Assembly: GCA_013398295.1 (NCBI GenBank)
Contig: VZSF01006722.1
Coordinates: 1,934,198-1,998,197 of the forward strand
Source: Chionis minor
Taxonomy: Eukaryota > Chordata > Aves > Charadriiformes > Chionididae
DNA: 64,000 nt
Direction: 5' to 3'
Shown here: piece by piece, positions 1 through 13,094 of the stretch
Position numbering within the stretch: the first letter of the stretch is position 1
Layout of the letters: every line of letters starts with the position of its first letter
Position numbers and translations under genes: made by a program
Notes under the pieces: model-generated
What the model was told of the DNA's origin: nothing
Seen by the model: the letters and a program-made list of their open reading frames with translations, nothing else
The model's database searches: none

Positions 1-3000
1 ATTTAAAAATATATTAGGTGGATATCTATCACAATTCTTGAATATAACTATTCAGTGCAACACTATTGGCCATTCTGGTAGCTGGATAATGTACATATGC
101 AGAGAAATACTGAGTTATTACAGGGGTGGAATCAGTTTTGTTCATGGCAATTCTTGTGGCATTGCTGAAAAAAAAACCACCACGAAGCCAGGATGAAGAT
201 AGGAAAGGACCAAAGAGGAAGTGTGATGGAGAATCAGAATAGATTGTGTCCATTTTAATTGACAGTAATTTTTTAATGTTAAGAATTTGAAAGGATTTTT
301 AAAAGTCATAAGCATATTTGAAGTTAACAATACCTGTTTTATAGTGATAGTGATAAATACCTTGATATATTAAGCTTATCAGAAAAAGGAGGCTAAGAAG
401 TGGATCAGTCCTCACTAGCATGCAGTAGAATATTGGGAGAAAATATATGATGATTCATGCTATATGTATCCATTAGAGAAATACATTGCAGAATTCAGAG
501 GCTAGAAACGGAAGCAAGACATGAAAATGAGCAGCACGGTCCAGTTTTAACGAGCTAAGTAATGGATTCAGCATCAGTCACTTTTCCAATCAAAATGTTC
601 ATTTTCTGCATATCCTGTCACTCAAACAGAAACTGTAGTCGTCTTTGCTCTGGAAGTCAGCTGCAGTGGCCAGAATGATTCCTTCCAAATATGTATGTAA
701 ATATATGAAACTAATGGAATGTGCGTATAATCTGTAATAAATTCATTACCAATCTAAATCAAGAGACCTTGACAACACCCGTAGAAGCAACAGTGGATCT
801 GCAAGAATACCGAACTCTTGAGAATATCTAGTGGCACTCCTATCTCAAATATGTAATTTTTCACTTTTCTACATTTTATTTAGGTACGGTATTCTTTCTT
901 TAGTCTTTAACATTTTTCCAGGATAATAAAAAAGTTACTTATATTATAGTCATAGCAGAAGTTCCATTGTGCTGTGTGTATTGTTCTTGTCACAGTGTGG
1001 ATACACTTACAGTTAGGATGGCCTGATAATGCCTTTAGGTTGAGATACAGGAAGCCATACAGTTTGAAATTCTTCCTGGTTAGAGTCTGCTTCAAGGCTA
1101 ACTTTTTTAAAAAGAAGCAAAACAAATAAAATGCATCTGTTTTCTGGAAAAAGAGTAGGGAAAAATGTGTTGTTTTCACTGTGTATATTTGTTTGCTTAA
1201 CTGCTGCTTTGCTGAGAAATTCTGTTGCCTCAATGTTTTCAAACATCACTTCGCAATTGTCAGAGATTTTACTGTGTGCAAATCTGTTCAAGATTGATGG
1301 CATTTTAGTTGGTGATGCATCTAGGGAATGTATACTTTAAACAAATATGTCTTACTACTTTACTTTTTCCTGCGTGTTCCATTCCGAAGAAGCAGAAAAG
1401 TACTGAAATAAACTGAAACCTTTCTGCCTGTGGAATATATTTACCCATGTGTTGTGCACACAGCTCCACTTGGTACATGTCAGAAAACACAGTGCAATTA
1501 CTGGAGCAAGAGTGCAAGAACCTGATCAGTTTAGCTTTGCTTGATTCTTATGATCAGGTCAAAAGGGAGTGGTCTGAGACTATAGCATCTGTACACCTAA
1601 AAAAGCAGGTTGGAAAACATTGATTTCATTATGGATTTTTCTGTCTTGACCTGTAGTTTGAGTATCTACATAACTTTGTTTTTCCTTTATTCTGATAATG
1701 CATTTACTTACTTATTTTTAAGGAGACACAAATGCTAATATTTTGAGGCAATTGACTTGTAAATATTTATTTAAGTTTTTGGTTTTGCCTTTGAACAGGA
1801 AATAGACTCCTCTGCTACTAGGCTGCATCTTGTAACTAGTAACACTGACAGATACCATGTCAGAATTGATGTACATTCCTCAGGACAAACCCAAAGCAAG
1901 TGTAAACTTCATTATGTATTGTGCTCTGTACAGTTTTACATAGCTTTTCCACAGGCTAGACAGACATTTCCAAATGAATTTGTTGAGATGGTTCACTCTT
2001 GAATTACATGATGCCAACCTAGAAAATTGACAGGAAGCAATTATTCAGATTCTTCTAAATTTTTAATTTTTAAAGCACATTGTTATGTATTTCTGTACTA
2101 GGTAGGGTAAAACATCTTCCTGGCAATACTGGAATGCCCTGAGGATCCCCAAAAGCCTTTTAAAGAATATTTTATTTACTGCGAGGAGGACTTGAGATAA
2201 CCCTTTTAGGTGACTGCGAGATTTGTAAAGTCTGGTGAGAACAGATTGGCAGTGGATGCCTTCATCTCAGACTTTACTGCGTAAGGTTTACTGTGTGTGG
2301 TTTGAGGCTACTGGCAGCGCTATAAGCATTAAGAGTGCCTTTGTAACGCTAGTGTTGATGACATGGGAGCTAGTGTGCATGGCTGAGGCCGCCTGTGGAT
2401 GCTGATCCACCCGAAACTCAGAAGTAGGTTTCTTTCTTTTCCGCTGCTCTCTGGTTCCCAACAATCTTGTTTTACATACTAAATCCAAAGAAGGAGGTGC
2501 TGGGCAAAGCCTTACTGCGATGCTACTGATTTGAAGAGGTCCCATGAATATAGTTTGTCTTTGGTTTTTTGATATTTGACAGGGCAGACAGAACTTGAGG
2601 CAAAGCACTTCTTGTTTATTGTTTATTTGCAAAATGAAGTAAATTTGCTTTCGTTTTATATCAAGAAGTAAATTGTCTTACCAGTGCCCAACCCTTGGTA
2701 GCAGGTAGAAGATCTCTGTGAGAAAGAGCGTGGCAAAAGAGCTATCTGAGTTGGCACAAGAAATGGGATTGAATCTGGGCACGCATATTGCTGGCAATTA
2801 AAGGTTTTTAACTTTAAGAGGAGTGAGCTCTGGAACAACATCTTTAGAATATTAAGGGAGAGAGGAAACTGGGCTGATTTAAAGATGGCATTTCATCAGT
2901 TTATGAACAGGATTACAGGGACCAGCTGCCTTCAACAGCAGGAGTCTGACGTCTTTTTCCCTTTCCTTTCCCTTTCCTGGAAAGCAGAACCCTTTCCACT

Positions 3001-3666
3001 CTTGTGTTCCCTTTATTTTTCCTTTTTTTTTTTTAGGTACATCTTAGGCATCTTAGGCTGCAGTGGAAGAACTAGACCTAATGTTAAATGAAATCTTTTA
3101 GAAGCCTTTTCCAGAATAGTTATTTGATGAGACTTCCCAGCCAGAGTACCACTATCTGTGTCATGAGTAATACAGGAAGACACTTTGCAGAACTGTTTGT
3201 TTCCACATATTATAGTTCTGATTCTGCCCCATTTATTTTCTTCCAGATCTTCTGTTTCCGCGATCCTGTTTCAGCTGAGCTAACTCAATGGTAGACCCAC
3301 AACATTTGTGATCCCTATATAAATAAATTTTCACAAAGGAACAAGTTCTGCTTGGCAGGATCAGAGCAATGCTACTGTCCTCAGGTCTGTCCGCACAGAG
3401 CAGGTTTCTTTCTGTGTGTAGTATGAAAACCCATAATCAAGGAGGTAGGCTGCCGATTAAAAATATTTGGCCAGGCAACAAAACCAAAGTCATTCTCTTT
3501 AAATGGCATTCGGAACCATCAGAGATACTTTTGCTCCTGGTATGAAGAAAGATTTTCTGAAAAATATAGTTTTTAAGTAACAACTTAATGTTGGTCTCTT
3601 TTGTGAATAAGTAATGAAGTTAGAAGTTGACCATGCCTTTTAAAAGTGTGGATGCATTCAGTTTAA
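1..3666. other. Unique noncoding DNA, no gene recognised
   Basis: AT-rich sequence with scattered stops in all frames. The longest open frames (about 110 codons, on the minus strand near 907-1242 and 2288-2632) have no recognisable domain and overlap competing frames. A pyrimidine run followed by AG near 3010-3036 resembles a splice acceptor, but no convincing exon follows. I see no RNA gene or recognisable mobile element here. Confidence 0.6.
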
Positions 3667-3905
3667 TCACAGAATGGTAGAAATGTTATTTGGAAGGAAC
3701 TTATGGAGGTCACCTAGTCCAGCCTCCTAGTCAAAGTGGGATGATTGTCAATGCTAGAGCGGGTCAGCTGTGGTTTTGTCAAGTTAAGTCTTGAAAACAT
3801 CCAAGGATGGAAATGCATAGATTCTCTGAGTAACCTATCCAGAGTTACAGTACCCTGCTAGTAAAGAAGTCTTTCCTAATGTCTGTCATTTGCATTTTAA
3901 ACAAT
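3667..3905 (-). mobile_element. CR1 LINE 3' end, truncated and old
   Basis: The plus strand starts CACAGAATGG and reads on through GGAAGGAACTTATGGAGGTC and CACCTAGTCCAGCCTCC. This is the reverse complement of the CR1 tail, where an insertion normally ends in CCAACC...ATTCTGTGATTC. Farther right, GTAAAGAAGTCTTTCCTAAT matches the reverse complement of the CR1 segment encoding the end of ORF2. Only about 240 bp of the 3' end is present, as expected from 5' truncation during target-primed reverse transcription. Many substitutions against the family pattern indicate an old insertion. It encodes nothing. The left end is well defined by the tail; the right end is approximate. Confidence 0.85.
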
Positions 3906-4804
3906 ACATGCATAGGTACAAGTTAAGATTGAAAAAACTGCCTCTTGGATTTACTGTTTCTGTCAGATTACTTTAAAAAGTAGGAAGAAATAATTTTCTG
4001 TGTGGAAGTGATCACTTGCCCTTAAAATGCCTACTGCCAGACAAAGTAAATTACAACTAACTGGTAAGTAATTATTTACCTATTAAAAGGAAAAAAATAA
4101 AAATGCTTTGTGTTCAACATATTTAATCTATGCAACATACTGCTAAATGAAATTTAATTGTGCAATGTAGCTGAATAGATTTTTTAAAAGCCAGTTGTAG
4201 CTGATTATGTGTCTTCTAGAGGATGTAGTTAAAATAACTTCATTAATGCTATGTTCTTCTCAGCGCATTAGGTTGAGATTATTAAAGAAAGAAGGAGATA
4301 CAAATCCCATCTATAAATCTCTTCACTAGCCTGAGCAAGAATCAGTTTCTAATTTTCCCACAGAAGTTTTCTGTGACAAATTTCATGCAGGTGAAGCACC
4401 ACAGGTATTTGCACATTTATAGAGTTTGGAAAGTCTGTGATCTTGGTCTGCCTTTCCTGCACATATCTAGGCTATTGCTGGGTTCAACTAGAGGATTGAT
4501 TGAAAAATGTCAACTTGTAACTGAAAATATAAAAGGAAGCATACAAAATACAAAAGAAAAGGTAGAAGTGCATCCCCTATACAAAAAAGAGAGAAGGTCC
4601 TTTACTTGATAAAATACAGTGTATTTAGGTGTCTTAAGCATGCAGTACATGGTACATGGTACATTACTAACAGTAAGATACATGATTCTTTAAACAATGC
4701 AGGCCACAAACTCTTCTAAATCTGATAGTTCTGTCATGAGCATGGATTACATAATGCATTTGCATTAGCTGAGACAATTTTTTGAATGAGCAAAGACCAC
4801 AGGA

Positions 4805-4840
4805 AGATATCTGACTGATAGATATCTGTGAAGATATCTG
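4805..4840. repeat. Three copies of AGATATCTG
   Basis: AGATATCTG occurs at 4805-4813, 4820-4828 and 4832-4840. Each contains the self-complementary AGATATCT. The spacings are 15 and 12 bp, so it is an irregular short tandem array and not a standard microsatellite. No function is implied. Confidence 0.8.
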
Positions 4841-5628
4841 ACTCGGTACAGAGATAAAATGAAGGTTTAACCACTTCAGACTTGCAGTTTATAGCAGTAT
4901 GGAAACTGATGAATTGTCCCCCATTTTTCAAGTGTGAACCTACGTATCCTGATATATAGAATGCCAGTAGATTGACTGGGTTCATGACATGCAACATGAG
5001 GAAGAGCAATCCTATTTAGATAACAAACGCTGAACTCTTTGTCCAAAATTCAAACTAAACTTAAATATTTTTTTTAAGGTTCAAAAGCATATAGCAATCA
5101 TTCTCAAATGATACATACTCTTTTAGTTTCATTAGAATTCTGTCCTGAACTAAAAAGAGTAAGTGACAAGAAAAGTGGTGGTTCTGATGTAAGCAGCAGA
5201 ACAAATGATCTGTAGTCTTTCTGGAAGACTTTCGTTCAGTTTTGCAGATTCTGAAAGATCTTGTAGTGTGATTTCATTTCACAGAATTATAAAAACATTT
5301 AACTGAACTGTGTACCCACCAAAATTAGTTTAACTTGGATAACTCTAAAATTATTAAAAGCTAGACATACAAACAAAAAATAAATAATCGAGGCATTACT
5401 TGGTTGTTGCTTCTTTTATAATAAGTATTAGATAATCCTAGAACAGCTTTAGCTGAACTTATTTTAGAGTGAGGGTAAAATCAAGACAGTCAATATGACA
5501 CCATTTTAGTCATCTTCAAGTATATAAAAGTTATCTAATGTACTTTTTTGCTGCCAGTCAAAGTAAATTTCATATATGTATTGAGAGTGATATTAGTAAA
5601 AACAAATAGTTATATAATTCACAAATAC

Positions 5629-5643
5629 AAAAAAAAAAAAAAA
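5629..5643 (+). repeat. A15 homopolymer
   Basis: An uninterrupted run of 15 A. The bases on its left show no recognisable LINE or SINE body, so I do not read it as a retrotransposon tail. Confidence 0.85.
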
Positions 5644-7540
5644 GAATAACAATTTCATAGCCATGGACTTCCAATAGCAAAAGATACATCTTCTTAACTG
5701 AAATACTTGCAAGTTTTTTTGGAGGAGAGTTTTTTCTTTTAAAAGTTTAAAATCTTCATTTTTCACGGATGGTAAATGTTCTTTCATTTAGATATCTAGT
5801 CTTGCAAGAACTGTAGACCAAGAAGGGAAAAAGACAAAAATAGCAAACAAACCCTAGGAAGTAAAGCCATGATATTCAATGTACAAACATTTTTTTGTTC
5901 TTTAAAGAGTCTGAAAAAAGTTAGAATACAAATCCATTCACTTTCTTTATAAATAAAGGCACCCTTTTTTTCTGTTGTTCATAGCTCTTCTGAACCATTC
6001 GCAAGTGAGTTTCAGAACGACTACAGATTCAGATTTCTGTATTTCCACAGGTGTCATGTGTGCTGAAATACCTTCTAGAGGTTTAAGATTTATCAGGACT
6101 GCCAAGATGTATTGGGTATTTATTTCAGTTTGAAAGAGATTACCAAAGAAATTCTTCTCCCCAATTTTTTGAATAAATGACTGACACCGGAGTTAGCTTT
6201 TATATTAGTAGTTCTAGACGTCATTCTACAGTAATGCATATTCAAGTTCCATTCTAGTTCAGATGTATTATTTCACTATCTTTCAAATATGCATATTCAT
6301 ACACTTACCTATTAACATCATAAATATATTCTTATTCACACATTTGTGTATTAATACTACCAATATATCCCTTCTCAGCAGATGATGGCAAACATATCAT
6401 TCCTTTCCAAATTACTGTATGCAAAAGATTTCTTTAATTATGCCTTTTAAATAAGCTCCTGGTAGTAACAATAACCAGCTGAATAAAACATTCCTCTTCT
6501 TTAGCTTCGAAATTTTCTCTCAGCTGGCTTACATGTACCATATGAGTCAGATTTAAAAAAAAAAAAAGATGTGCAAGTTCTTTGACTTAGGCTATACAGC
6601 ATATGATTGAAGTAAAGAACATCATCTCCTTTGTTCACCAGGGTTTTTTATTATTATTATTCCACTCTGGTCTTCTACTTTTCTGCTCCTCAAATAAGGC
6701 TAATTACAAAGGAAAAAAGTTGAAACTGGTGGAGAGAGATCCTTTAAAGCCATTCCTTTTGCAGAATGGAACAAAAGAAAGTACCAAGGGCATGGATAGG
6801 CCTTGAAAAAAAGAAAAGAGAAAAACCATCTAATGAGGATGTTGAGATAAGTGCTTGTGAAGAAAACTGGCAAAAAAGGGCTTTTAGTCTAAAATCCATA
6901 AATAAGTGGGCATTAGGTGGGTACTAGAACATTTTTAACAAGAGAGGCCACCAAACTGTATCATCCTATCCAAGAGCTACAACCCTAAAAACTCTTCTTC
7001 TTAACAAGATAAGGGTTTTTCTCTTTGAAATATTAATTTGAAAAAGAAATACTTGAAAATTAAGGAGCATTATTCACGTCTGTGAATCCATTATAGAGGA
7101 AGACGCCATCAAAGCTGCTTTAGATATAATTATGAATGCCGTAGACTTTCTAAAGGTCAAAGATCCTAAACAGTATGAAGAAATTGTTCACAGTATGTGA
7201 TGGCTCAGACAGGATTTGACCTCCAATCTCTCTTTGGATCTTCTAGGCAGTGCTAAAGAAGAAGCATGTACAGCATCAACTAGAGAAGAATTTAAGAATC
7301 AAATCATTTGCCCATCCTCCAAACCTATTTCTTAATACTCCTGGGTAATTGGGCACTCAGACGTGCTTGATATCCATAGATGTGCAGGTCAGGTGTTTGA
7401 GACTCAGTCTAATTACCAGAGAATGACTGCCAGCTAAGCATTGTCCATTTCAGCTCTCAGTACTGCTCTTGTAACACATAAAGGAGAAAAACAAATCTGA
7501 AAGGGAGAGAAGATAAAAGGACAGAGAAAAAATAAACTAT

Positions 7541-7611
7541 AGGACCTGATCCAAAGACTGTGGAAGTTAATGGAAAGTCCCATTAGCTTCAGTGAGGTTG
7601 AGATTAGCCCC
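7541..7611. repeat. Old palindromic repeat, MITE-like (copy 1)
   Basis: The segment opens with GGACCTGATCCAAAG and ends near GAGATTAGCCCC. Inside it GAAGTTAATG faces CATTAGCTTC, which pair with one mismatch. The pattern (a GATCCAAAG-type outer arm, then GAAGTCAATGG and its complement CCATTGACTTC) is a familiar ancient palindromic repeat of birds and other reptiles, probably the relic of a short nonautonomous DNA transposon. I do not assign a Repbase name. A second copy lies at 28605-28670. Confidence 0.6.
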
Positions 7612-10600
7612 CATTTTTAACAAGACTGGCAGTTCTTTATCCCATCGTGCATTCGATCTCCTTTCACCCATATGTACCAGGAAGTTTGCATTCAGTACCA
7701 GCAATCTGATTTTTGAACGTGTTCTGACAGATTTGGTATTTAGGAATCAGTCATGGAATTAGTTACTTTAACTTTGGGGGTTTTTGTCAGAAATTTCTCT
7801 TAATGTGAAATATTAAGGGCTTTGAGAAAAGATTACAGTGCAACAGCAGTCCCCAAAATATAATAATAACAGCTTGTAAATCCCTCTGGCCATAATGGAA
7901 AATCTGATGTTTTCATTGCCTGAGGTGCATTTTGATTGTGAATAAGAAAAGCAATAAAATACTTAGTGCAGATTTATGAACAAAGTGTTTCCTAAACATA
8001 CGATACGCTTCGCACCGCTCCTTTCTTCTTCACCTTTAGTGAAACTTCTGGCACACATTCTGTGCTGCAGATGGATCAGCAGAATACACATGTATCTAGT
8101 GATCAGGTGTTTGAACTTGATTGCCAGCTAGCAGCTCTTGGTGTGCTAGAGGATTCACCCACAGGTGTCCTACACACAGGAGAGTAATCTTTTGGCACTA
8201 ACTTTTCACAGCAGGCTACCTGTGTGGCTGGTAGCCATTGGCCCTTTTATGTGACTCACTGCAGCACTTCCCCAGTTCCGGGTCAATGATGAACAAATAC
8301 AGCAGGATAATACCAAATGGTTTGATATGTCTCCTGCCATAATTCAGGTTTGTTTAAATTTGATTTACTAAATAGTGAAGCTGAATATGCATGTTGGGCA
8401 TTTTTCTTCGTATCAGTTATTTTGTTTGTATCAGGGTTTTTCCTGAACCATCACTCATAAAGCATGTTCTGTGAGTTTTTGAGAGCACAGATAGTATGAT
8501 AGATAATATCTTCTGCATAAAGATTAATAAACCAGCAACAGCTGCAGAAGACATGGTAAGAGTATTTTTGTGCTAGATTCAAGCTAGAGAGATTAATAAT
8601 GTTCTTTACTTGTGAGACAGTCTTTTATTTTGCTTTATGTGGCACACTCGGTATCAGTGAAGCATCAGAAGTAATTCCATAATTAAATTCTGTTGATGCT
8701 TGCTTTTAAACCGGAATTATAATCCTTCTGTTTCACACATTAAAGATTGAGTTCAGTCTCTGAATAATGCAGTAACTCTTCAGAGGACACTTGAATTTTC
8801 TTTATCACATTTTAAGAAAAATATTTACTGACTGTAGCAGAGGAAATAAGTATAAATGCTCTCTTATTGACATTTTGCACATTTTTCTCACATATCTTTG
8901 AGTTCAATTAGCTAAATAACCACAGTTCCCAGAAACTGCATACTTCATAGACTCAAGTAGTGTCTTAAACATAAGATACTTTTGAACGATGAAAATTGTA
9001 TATGCAGAGCTATTTCTCTTATGCCTTCTAACCTACATGAGTTCCACCAAAGCTAGTCAGTGGAGCAACTGAGAAAAAAGAATTAGTTATGTTTTCTGTG
9101 GAGGGTAAAAAACCCCTCTCTCCACTTTTTTTCCTCAAGGTGTTACAGAAGTTGGGTAGTGAGATTGCCTCCCACCTCAACAATCTATAGGCACGTTGTG
9201 TTGTAGATAGTAGAAGCCCTGGGTGAATGCTGGTTGTTGGAGACAACAGGGGAAAATGTGGATTGAGTAGATGGTGCTGACTGATGTTGAGGAATAATTA
9301 AGCGGGCAGACTGCTAAATGTTTTATCTCTTTTAAATGTAATTGAATTAAGAAAGGGACAAACAGGCATACTGATAAGAAACTAAGTATTTGAGTTGCTC
9401 ATTTCTTTTCCTTTTATAATGGAGGGGGGAGGAATTGGGTTTTTGTGCAAATTGTGTTAAATTCCCCATTGGCTGAAATACTGTGTTTGTTGCTGGTATT
9501 TCTTGACAAAAGGGATTACAGGAGGCTAGACTGAGATCAGTTATTATTTTGGACCCTTTCTTTCCAAGGTAAGGGAATAAAAAAAAATTATTCCTATCTT
9601 TCTGCCAGTGCATATTGGTTTTCCTCAATAAGACTTTATTTGGAATATTAGTATTGTGACTTTTCTGAAGTGTGGAAATGGAGCTGTAAGGTGCTCAATA
9701 AAGACATTTTGAAATAAATATGTAGTCAGTTACCTGATCATTTCTAAGTCAGCTTTTTCAGAAGTTGTGCCTGCTGCTAATTGTGAGCTATCTGCTGTGG
9801 TGTATGTTTACATGTTGATCATATTTCGTTCACTTGTTTCATGTGAACAAATTACTAGTACCTAGTATAAATCAGGATAAGAGCACGTGTCAAATAGATA
9901 AAAACGCATTGCATTTTTGCTCAGATGGCTGCTGTCATTAAATGAAAGGCAGCAACTGGAATTGTAGTATCTACTTAATATTCAAAACTATTCAGTTGAT
10001 ATGGAAAATTACTCTACTTACGTCCTGATGGCTTCCAATGTAAGTTAAAAAGGGAAAAAAACCTGTTAATTTTTTTTATCTTATTTTCTTACTTGTGATC
10101 ACTTGATTGTCTAAAAATAAAATAAAAAATGAGTCATCGTGACAGCAATAGCAATTTTCTTTTTATTTAAGTGTTCTAGAAACTTTGGCTGGAAAAATTA
10201 CATGTAATGAATCACTAATCTCTGATTTTGAAATGTGGGGCTTCTTCCCTGTATTCATACTAATTTTCTTAAAAGTGCCAAACATAGCTATAGTCATCTC
10301 TACTTACCTCAGCAAAACCCTTCACAAGTTCACCTTAAGAGACTGTACTCTCAGCAGTCTTCCTGCCTCAGTAAAGCAATGTCATCCACGTTCAAATTGC
10401 TACAACTCAGTGCTATATTTTTTGAAAGGACTTCTCCCTTGGGTTTCCGTTGTGTGCTTATGTGGAACTTCACCCAAACAAGGAAAAAAAGGACATTTGG
10501 GATTATTATTTCTGTTTCTCTGTACAGAAGAAAATATAGGAGGAGATGGGATTGCATTTCATATGCTTTTGTTTATTAATTTATGTGAATTTGATAATGC

Positions 10601-13073
10601 CGCCTTATTTTGGCCTCTTGAAATAGCTCTGTTTAGGGTCTGTTAGTGTAATTTTGCGCAAAACAATGAGGCTGTTCTGGACTCTATATTAGGCTTTATC
10701 TTTCTTTGAATATATTTTGAAACACTAAACTTTTACTTTGGTATTCTGGGAAGCTAACAGTTCCCCATTGTTGCTTTCATTATCCTTCAAATCTTTGGCA
10801 TTTTGAGTAATTTTCTTCACCTTCACAAATTACACAGATTTTTTTTTTTTTTTTGTATGTTCAGGTGAGACAATCCTTCAGTCTCTAGTTGAGGAAAAAC
10901 AATGCCAAATCATCTGACTTTCAGACTCTAAGATTAGTAGGAGCAAGTTCCTCAGAAATACTGACAAGCTGGTGTACATTTGACTATGTTTTCTTAGATA
11001 AAGGCCCAGTTCAGGAGAATACATCACTTAACTGGAAACTGTATATGGCAGGTATGAACACAGTGAATGCACTGGATATCATGATTTAGTGAGCTGAAGG
11101 GTGCATTGGGGGTATCTGAGAAAAAGAAACACTGACAGATTACTTTCAATAAACAACATACTAATATTAAAGGAGTTATTCTCAGCTGTGAAATTTTTGT
11201 AAGCGAAAAGATCTGCTTGAGGTTCCCGTTGAATTTTGAATAATCTTAGTGACAGTGTGATCCTACCCATTGCACGTGACTTTTAGAAAACAGATTTGTG
11301 CTTCTTAGTGCGCCCGAAATCCATCATTTTGCTATCGCATGCACTTTGTTTTGTCTTCCTGCTTGCTGAAGACAAATACCTCTGTGATGGTTGGGAAGCT
11401 CTCTGTTGATTCTTGTTTTCACACCGTTTAATACTGAGAAGGTAAAATCCAGAAAAACTAATAAAAAGAAAAACTGAATTGGCTTTAAAGAAACATTTGG
11501 CTAGATGCAATAATAATACCTAGATGGAACATGGTGGCATCAGTCTGTGTATTTGGATGCTTGTCACACAGAGAAATTTCAAAACTTGTGATACAGACCT
11601 CCATTCTCCTCTATATCTAAAAATCAGCTGGAGTCGGTGTAGAATGGTAGTACGTAGCATAAACAGCCTTTTGTGCTAGTTTGTACCAGGAGGGAAAGCA
11701 AGGTCTGTGAAAGCTCCTACTCTGTAAAGGAGCCCAGTTACTGTGCCGCCTTCTTATCACACCTGCCCATGCCAGGAACCTCTCGGAAATCTTTCTCTGC
11801 TTAGAGTAAATATGGGGCAGCTGGTTCAGGAGGCACCAGGGGATGTGCCATACTGCAGGGGGAGTTTCCTACTATGTACTGAATGGACCTCTAAAAACAT
11901 AGTACAACTTGTCAGATGTGTGTCTGCAGTGAAAAAATTGGTCGCAGAAAATGAATAATTTCCCCAAATAGTTGACATCCAGAAACAAATCATCAGACAT
12001 TAGTGGAATGGTGCAATTATCTCCTATTTCACCCTAGAAGAATTTTTTAAAAATGTTTTTTTTAGTGCAGTTGTAAAAACCTTATTCGGTTAAAAACCTT
12101 CTCCTGGAGAAGAATAGGTGCTGGGCTTGGACTATCAGGGGACTTCAAGCATCTCACTGATGAGGCTTTCCGAGAGTCTCAAATGCTGCTCTCCAAAAGA
12201 GTGTGAAAAAGTAACACACAGTCAACGGTGAAACACTGAGATGCAAAACACTGAGTATCATGATACATTGTCATTGGATGTTTAGAGTATTGTCAATTAA
12301 ATGATTTATGAATTACTATAAAGCATCAAGATACAATATTTTAACAGGGCTGTCATTTAGGTAAAACAGTATTCATATAAGAAAATAAATGCCAGTTTAT
12401 GGTAGGTCTAATATTATCTAATATTATGAATTTGTATTAATTGCATGAACATAGTCTCCTTAAGTGCAAGTTTGATGACAGATAAAATGAATTAAAACTC
12501 TTTTAGTTGCTACTTTAAATTGCTGCTTCTGCCCCCTGCCCCTCTCCCCCAGTTAGCCACTAGCTCTGTCTTGGCTTGGACTGCAGTGCATTTTTAGTGG
12601 TGATTCTTGTGGAAAACGTGCAGGATATATAACATTAAAATGTATGCCGAAGCTGTTGTTGGAACTAGGATGCCTAACTAATTCTTGAATGGGTTTGCAA
12701 GGAAAAATGATGATACACAGTTGAATGGATGAGTGACAAAAGTGGCCTTGCTGGAGGTTTGGTTTGATTCCTGGCTGTAACCCAGTTAATGGAACGCAGT
12801 CATGGAAATAAAGAGAAGTTCTCTGTGAGCATGAACTGGGAGACACCTAATACTGCACTCTGCTCTCTCATGGTAATGCAGGTTGCAATCTCACATATTC
12901 AACTCCAGATCCCATAAGTTCTCACTGTTGGCTCCTGTTCGGTCTCTTCTTTGGTGCAAAACAACTGCCTCCCAGAGAAGAAAGCTTCAACTGGAAACGC
13001 AGAACATATGTGATACTTGCTCAAACCTTTGTGGTTCACTTAAAACTGGAAGAGGCAGTTCAGTAAACCTGTT
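7612..13073. other. Unique noncoding DNA
   Basis: No gene recognised. A T16 run lies at 10839-10854. The longest non-mobile open frame of the window, 153 codons at 10185-10646 on the plus strand, is hydrophobic because the DNA is T-rich; it overlaps open frames in another plus frame and on the minus strand and has no recognisable domain, so I do not call it a gene. Two AGGTGT T-box-type half sites occur at 8105-8110 and 8163-8168, which is weak regulatory evidence. Confidence 0.55.
10839..10854. repeat. T16 homopolymer
   Basis: An uninterrupted run of 16 T directly after CACAGA. No adjoining retroelement body was recognised on either strand. Confidence 0.85.
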
Positions 13074-13094
13074 ATAAGCCCTCTGAGGGCTTAT
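13074..13094. repeat. Perfect 10-bp inverted repeat with 1-nt centre
   Basis: ATAAGCCCTC at 13074-13083 is exactly complementary to GAGGGCTTAT at 13085-13094, with a single T between. A one-base loop makes an RNA hairpin of full arm length unlikely, so this is better viewed as a palindromic DNA site. No run of T follows and no gene adjoins it. Confidence 0.85.

Larger units (their letters stand above)
3906..7540. other. Unique noncoding DNA with short simple repeats
   Basis: No gene recognised. The stretch holds an A15 run at 5629-5643, another A run near 6551-6563, and three AGATATCTG copies at 4805-4840. The open frames (up to 91 codons) show no domain and are low in complexity. Confidence 0.6.

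Noticed and set aside
3010..3090. Polypyrimidine run and AG resembling a splice acceptor
   Set aside because: No matching donor or protein-like sequence follows; T-rich runs are frequent in this window.
8100..8170. Two AGGTGT motifs about 58 bp apart
   Set aside because: Six-base sites are expected by chance and nothing else in the segment supports a T-box enhancer.
10185..10646. 153-codon plus-strand open frame, the longest outside mobile elements
   Set aside because: It is hydrophobic from T-rich DNA, overlaps open frames in other registers (10235-10579 plus, 10351-10557 minus), and contains no domain or motif I can recognise.
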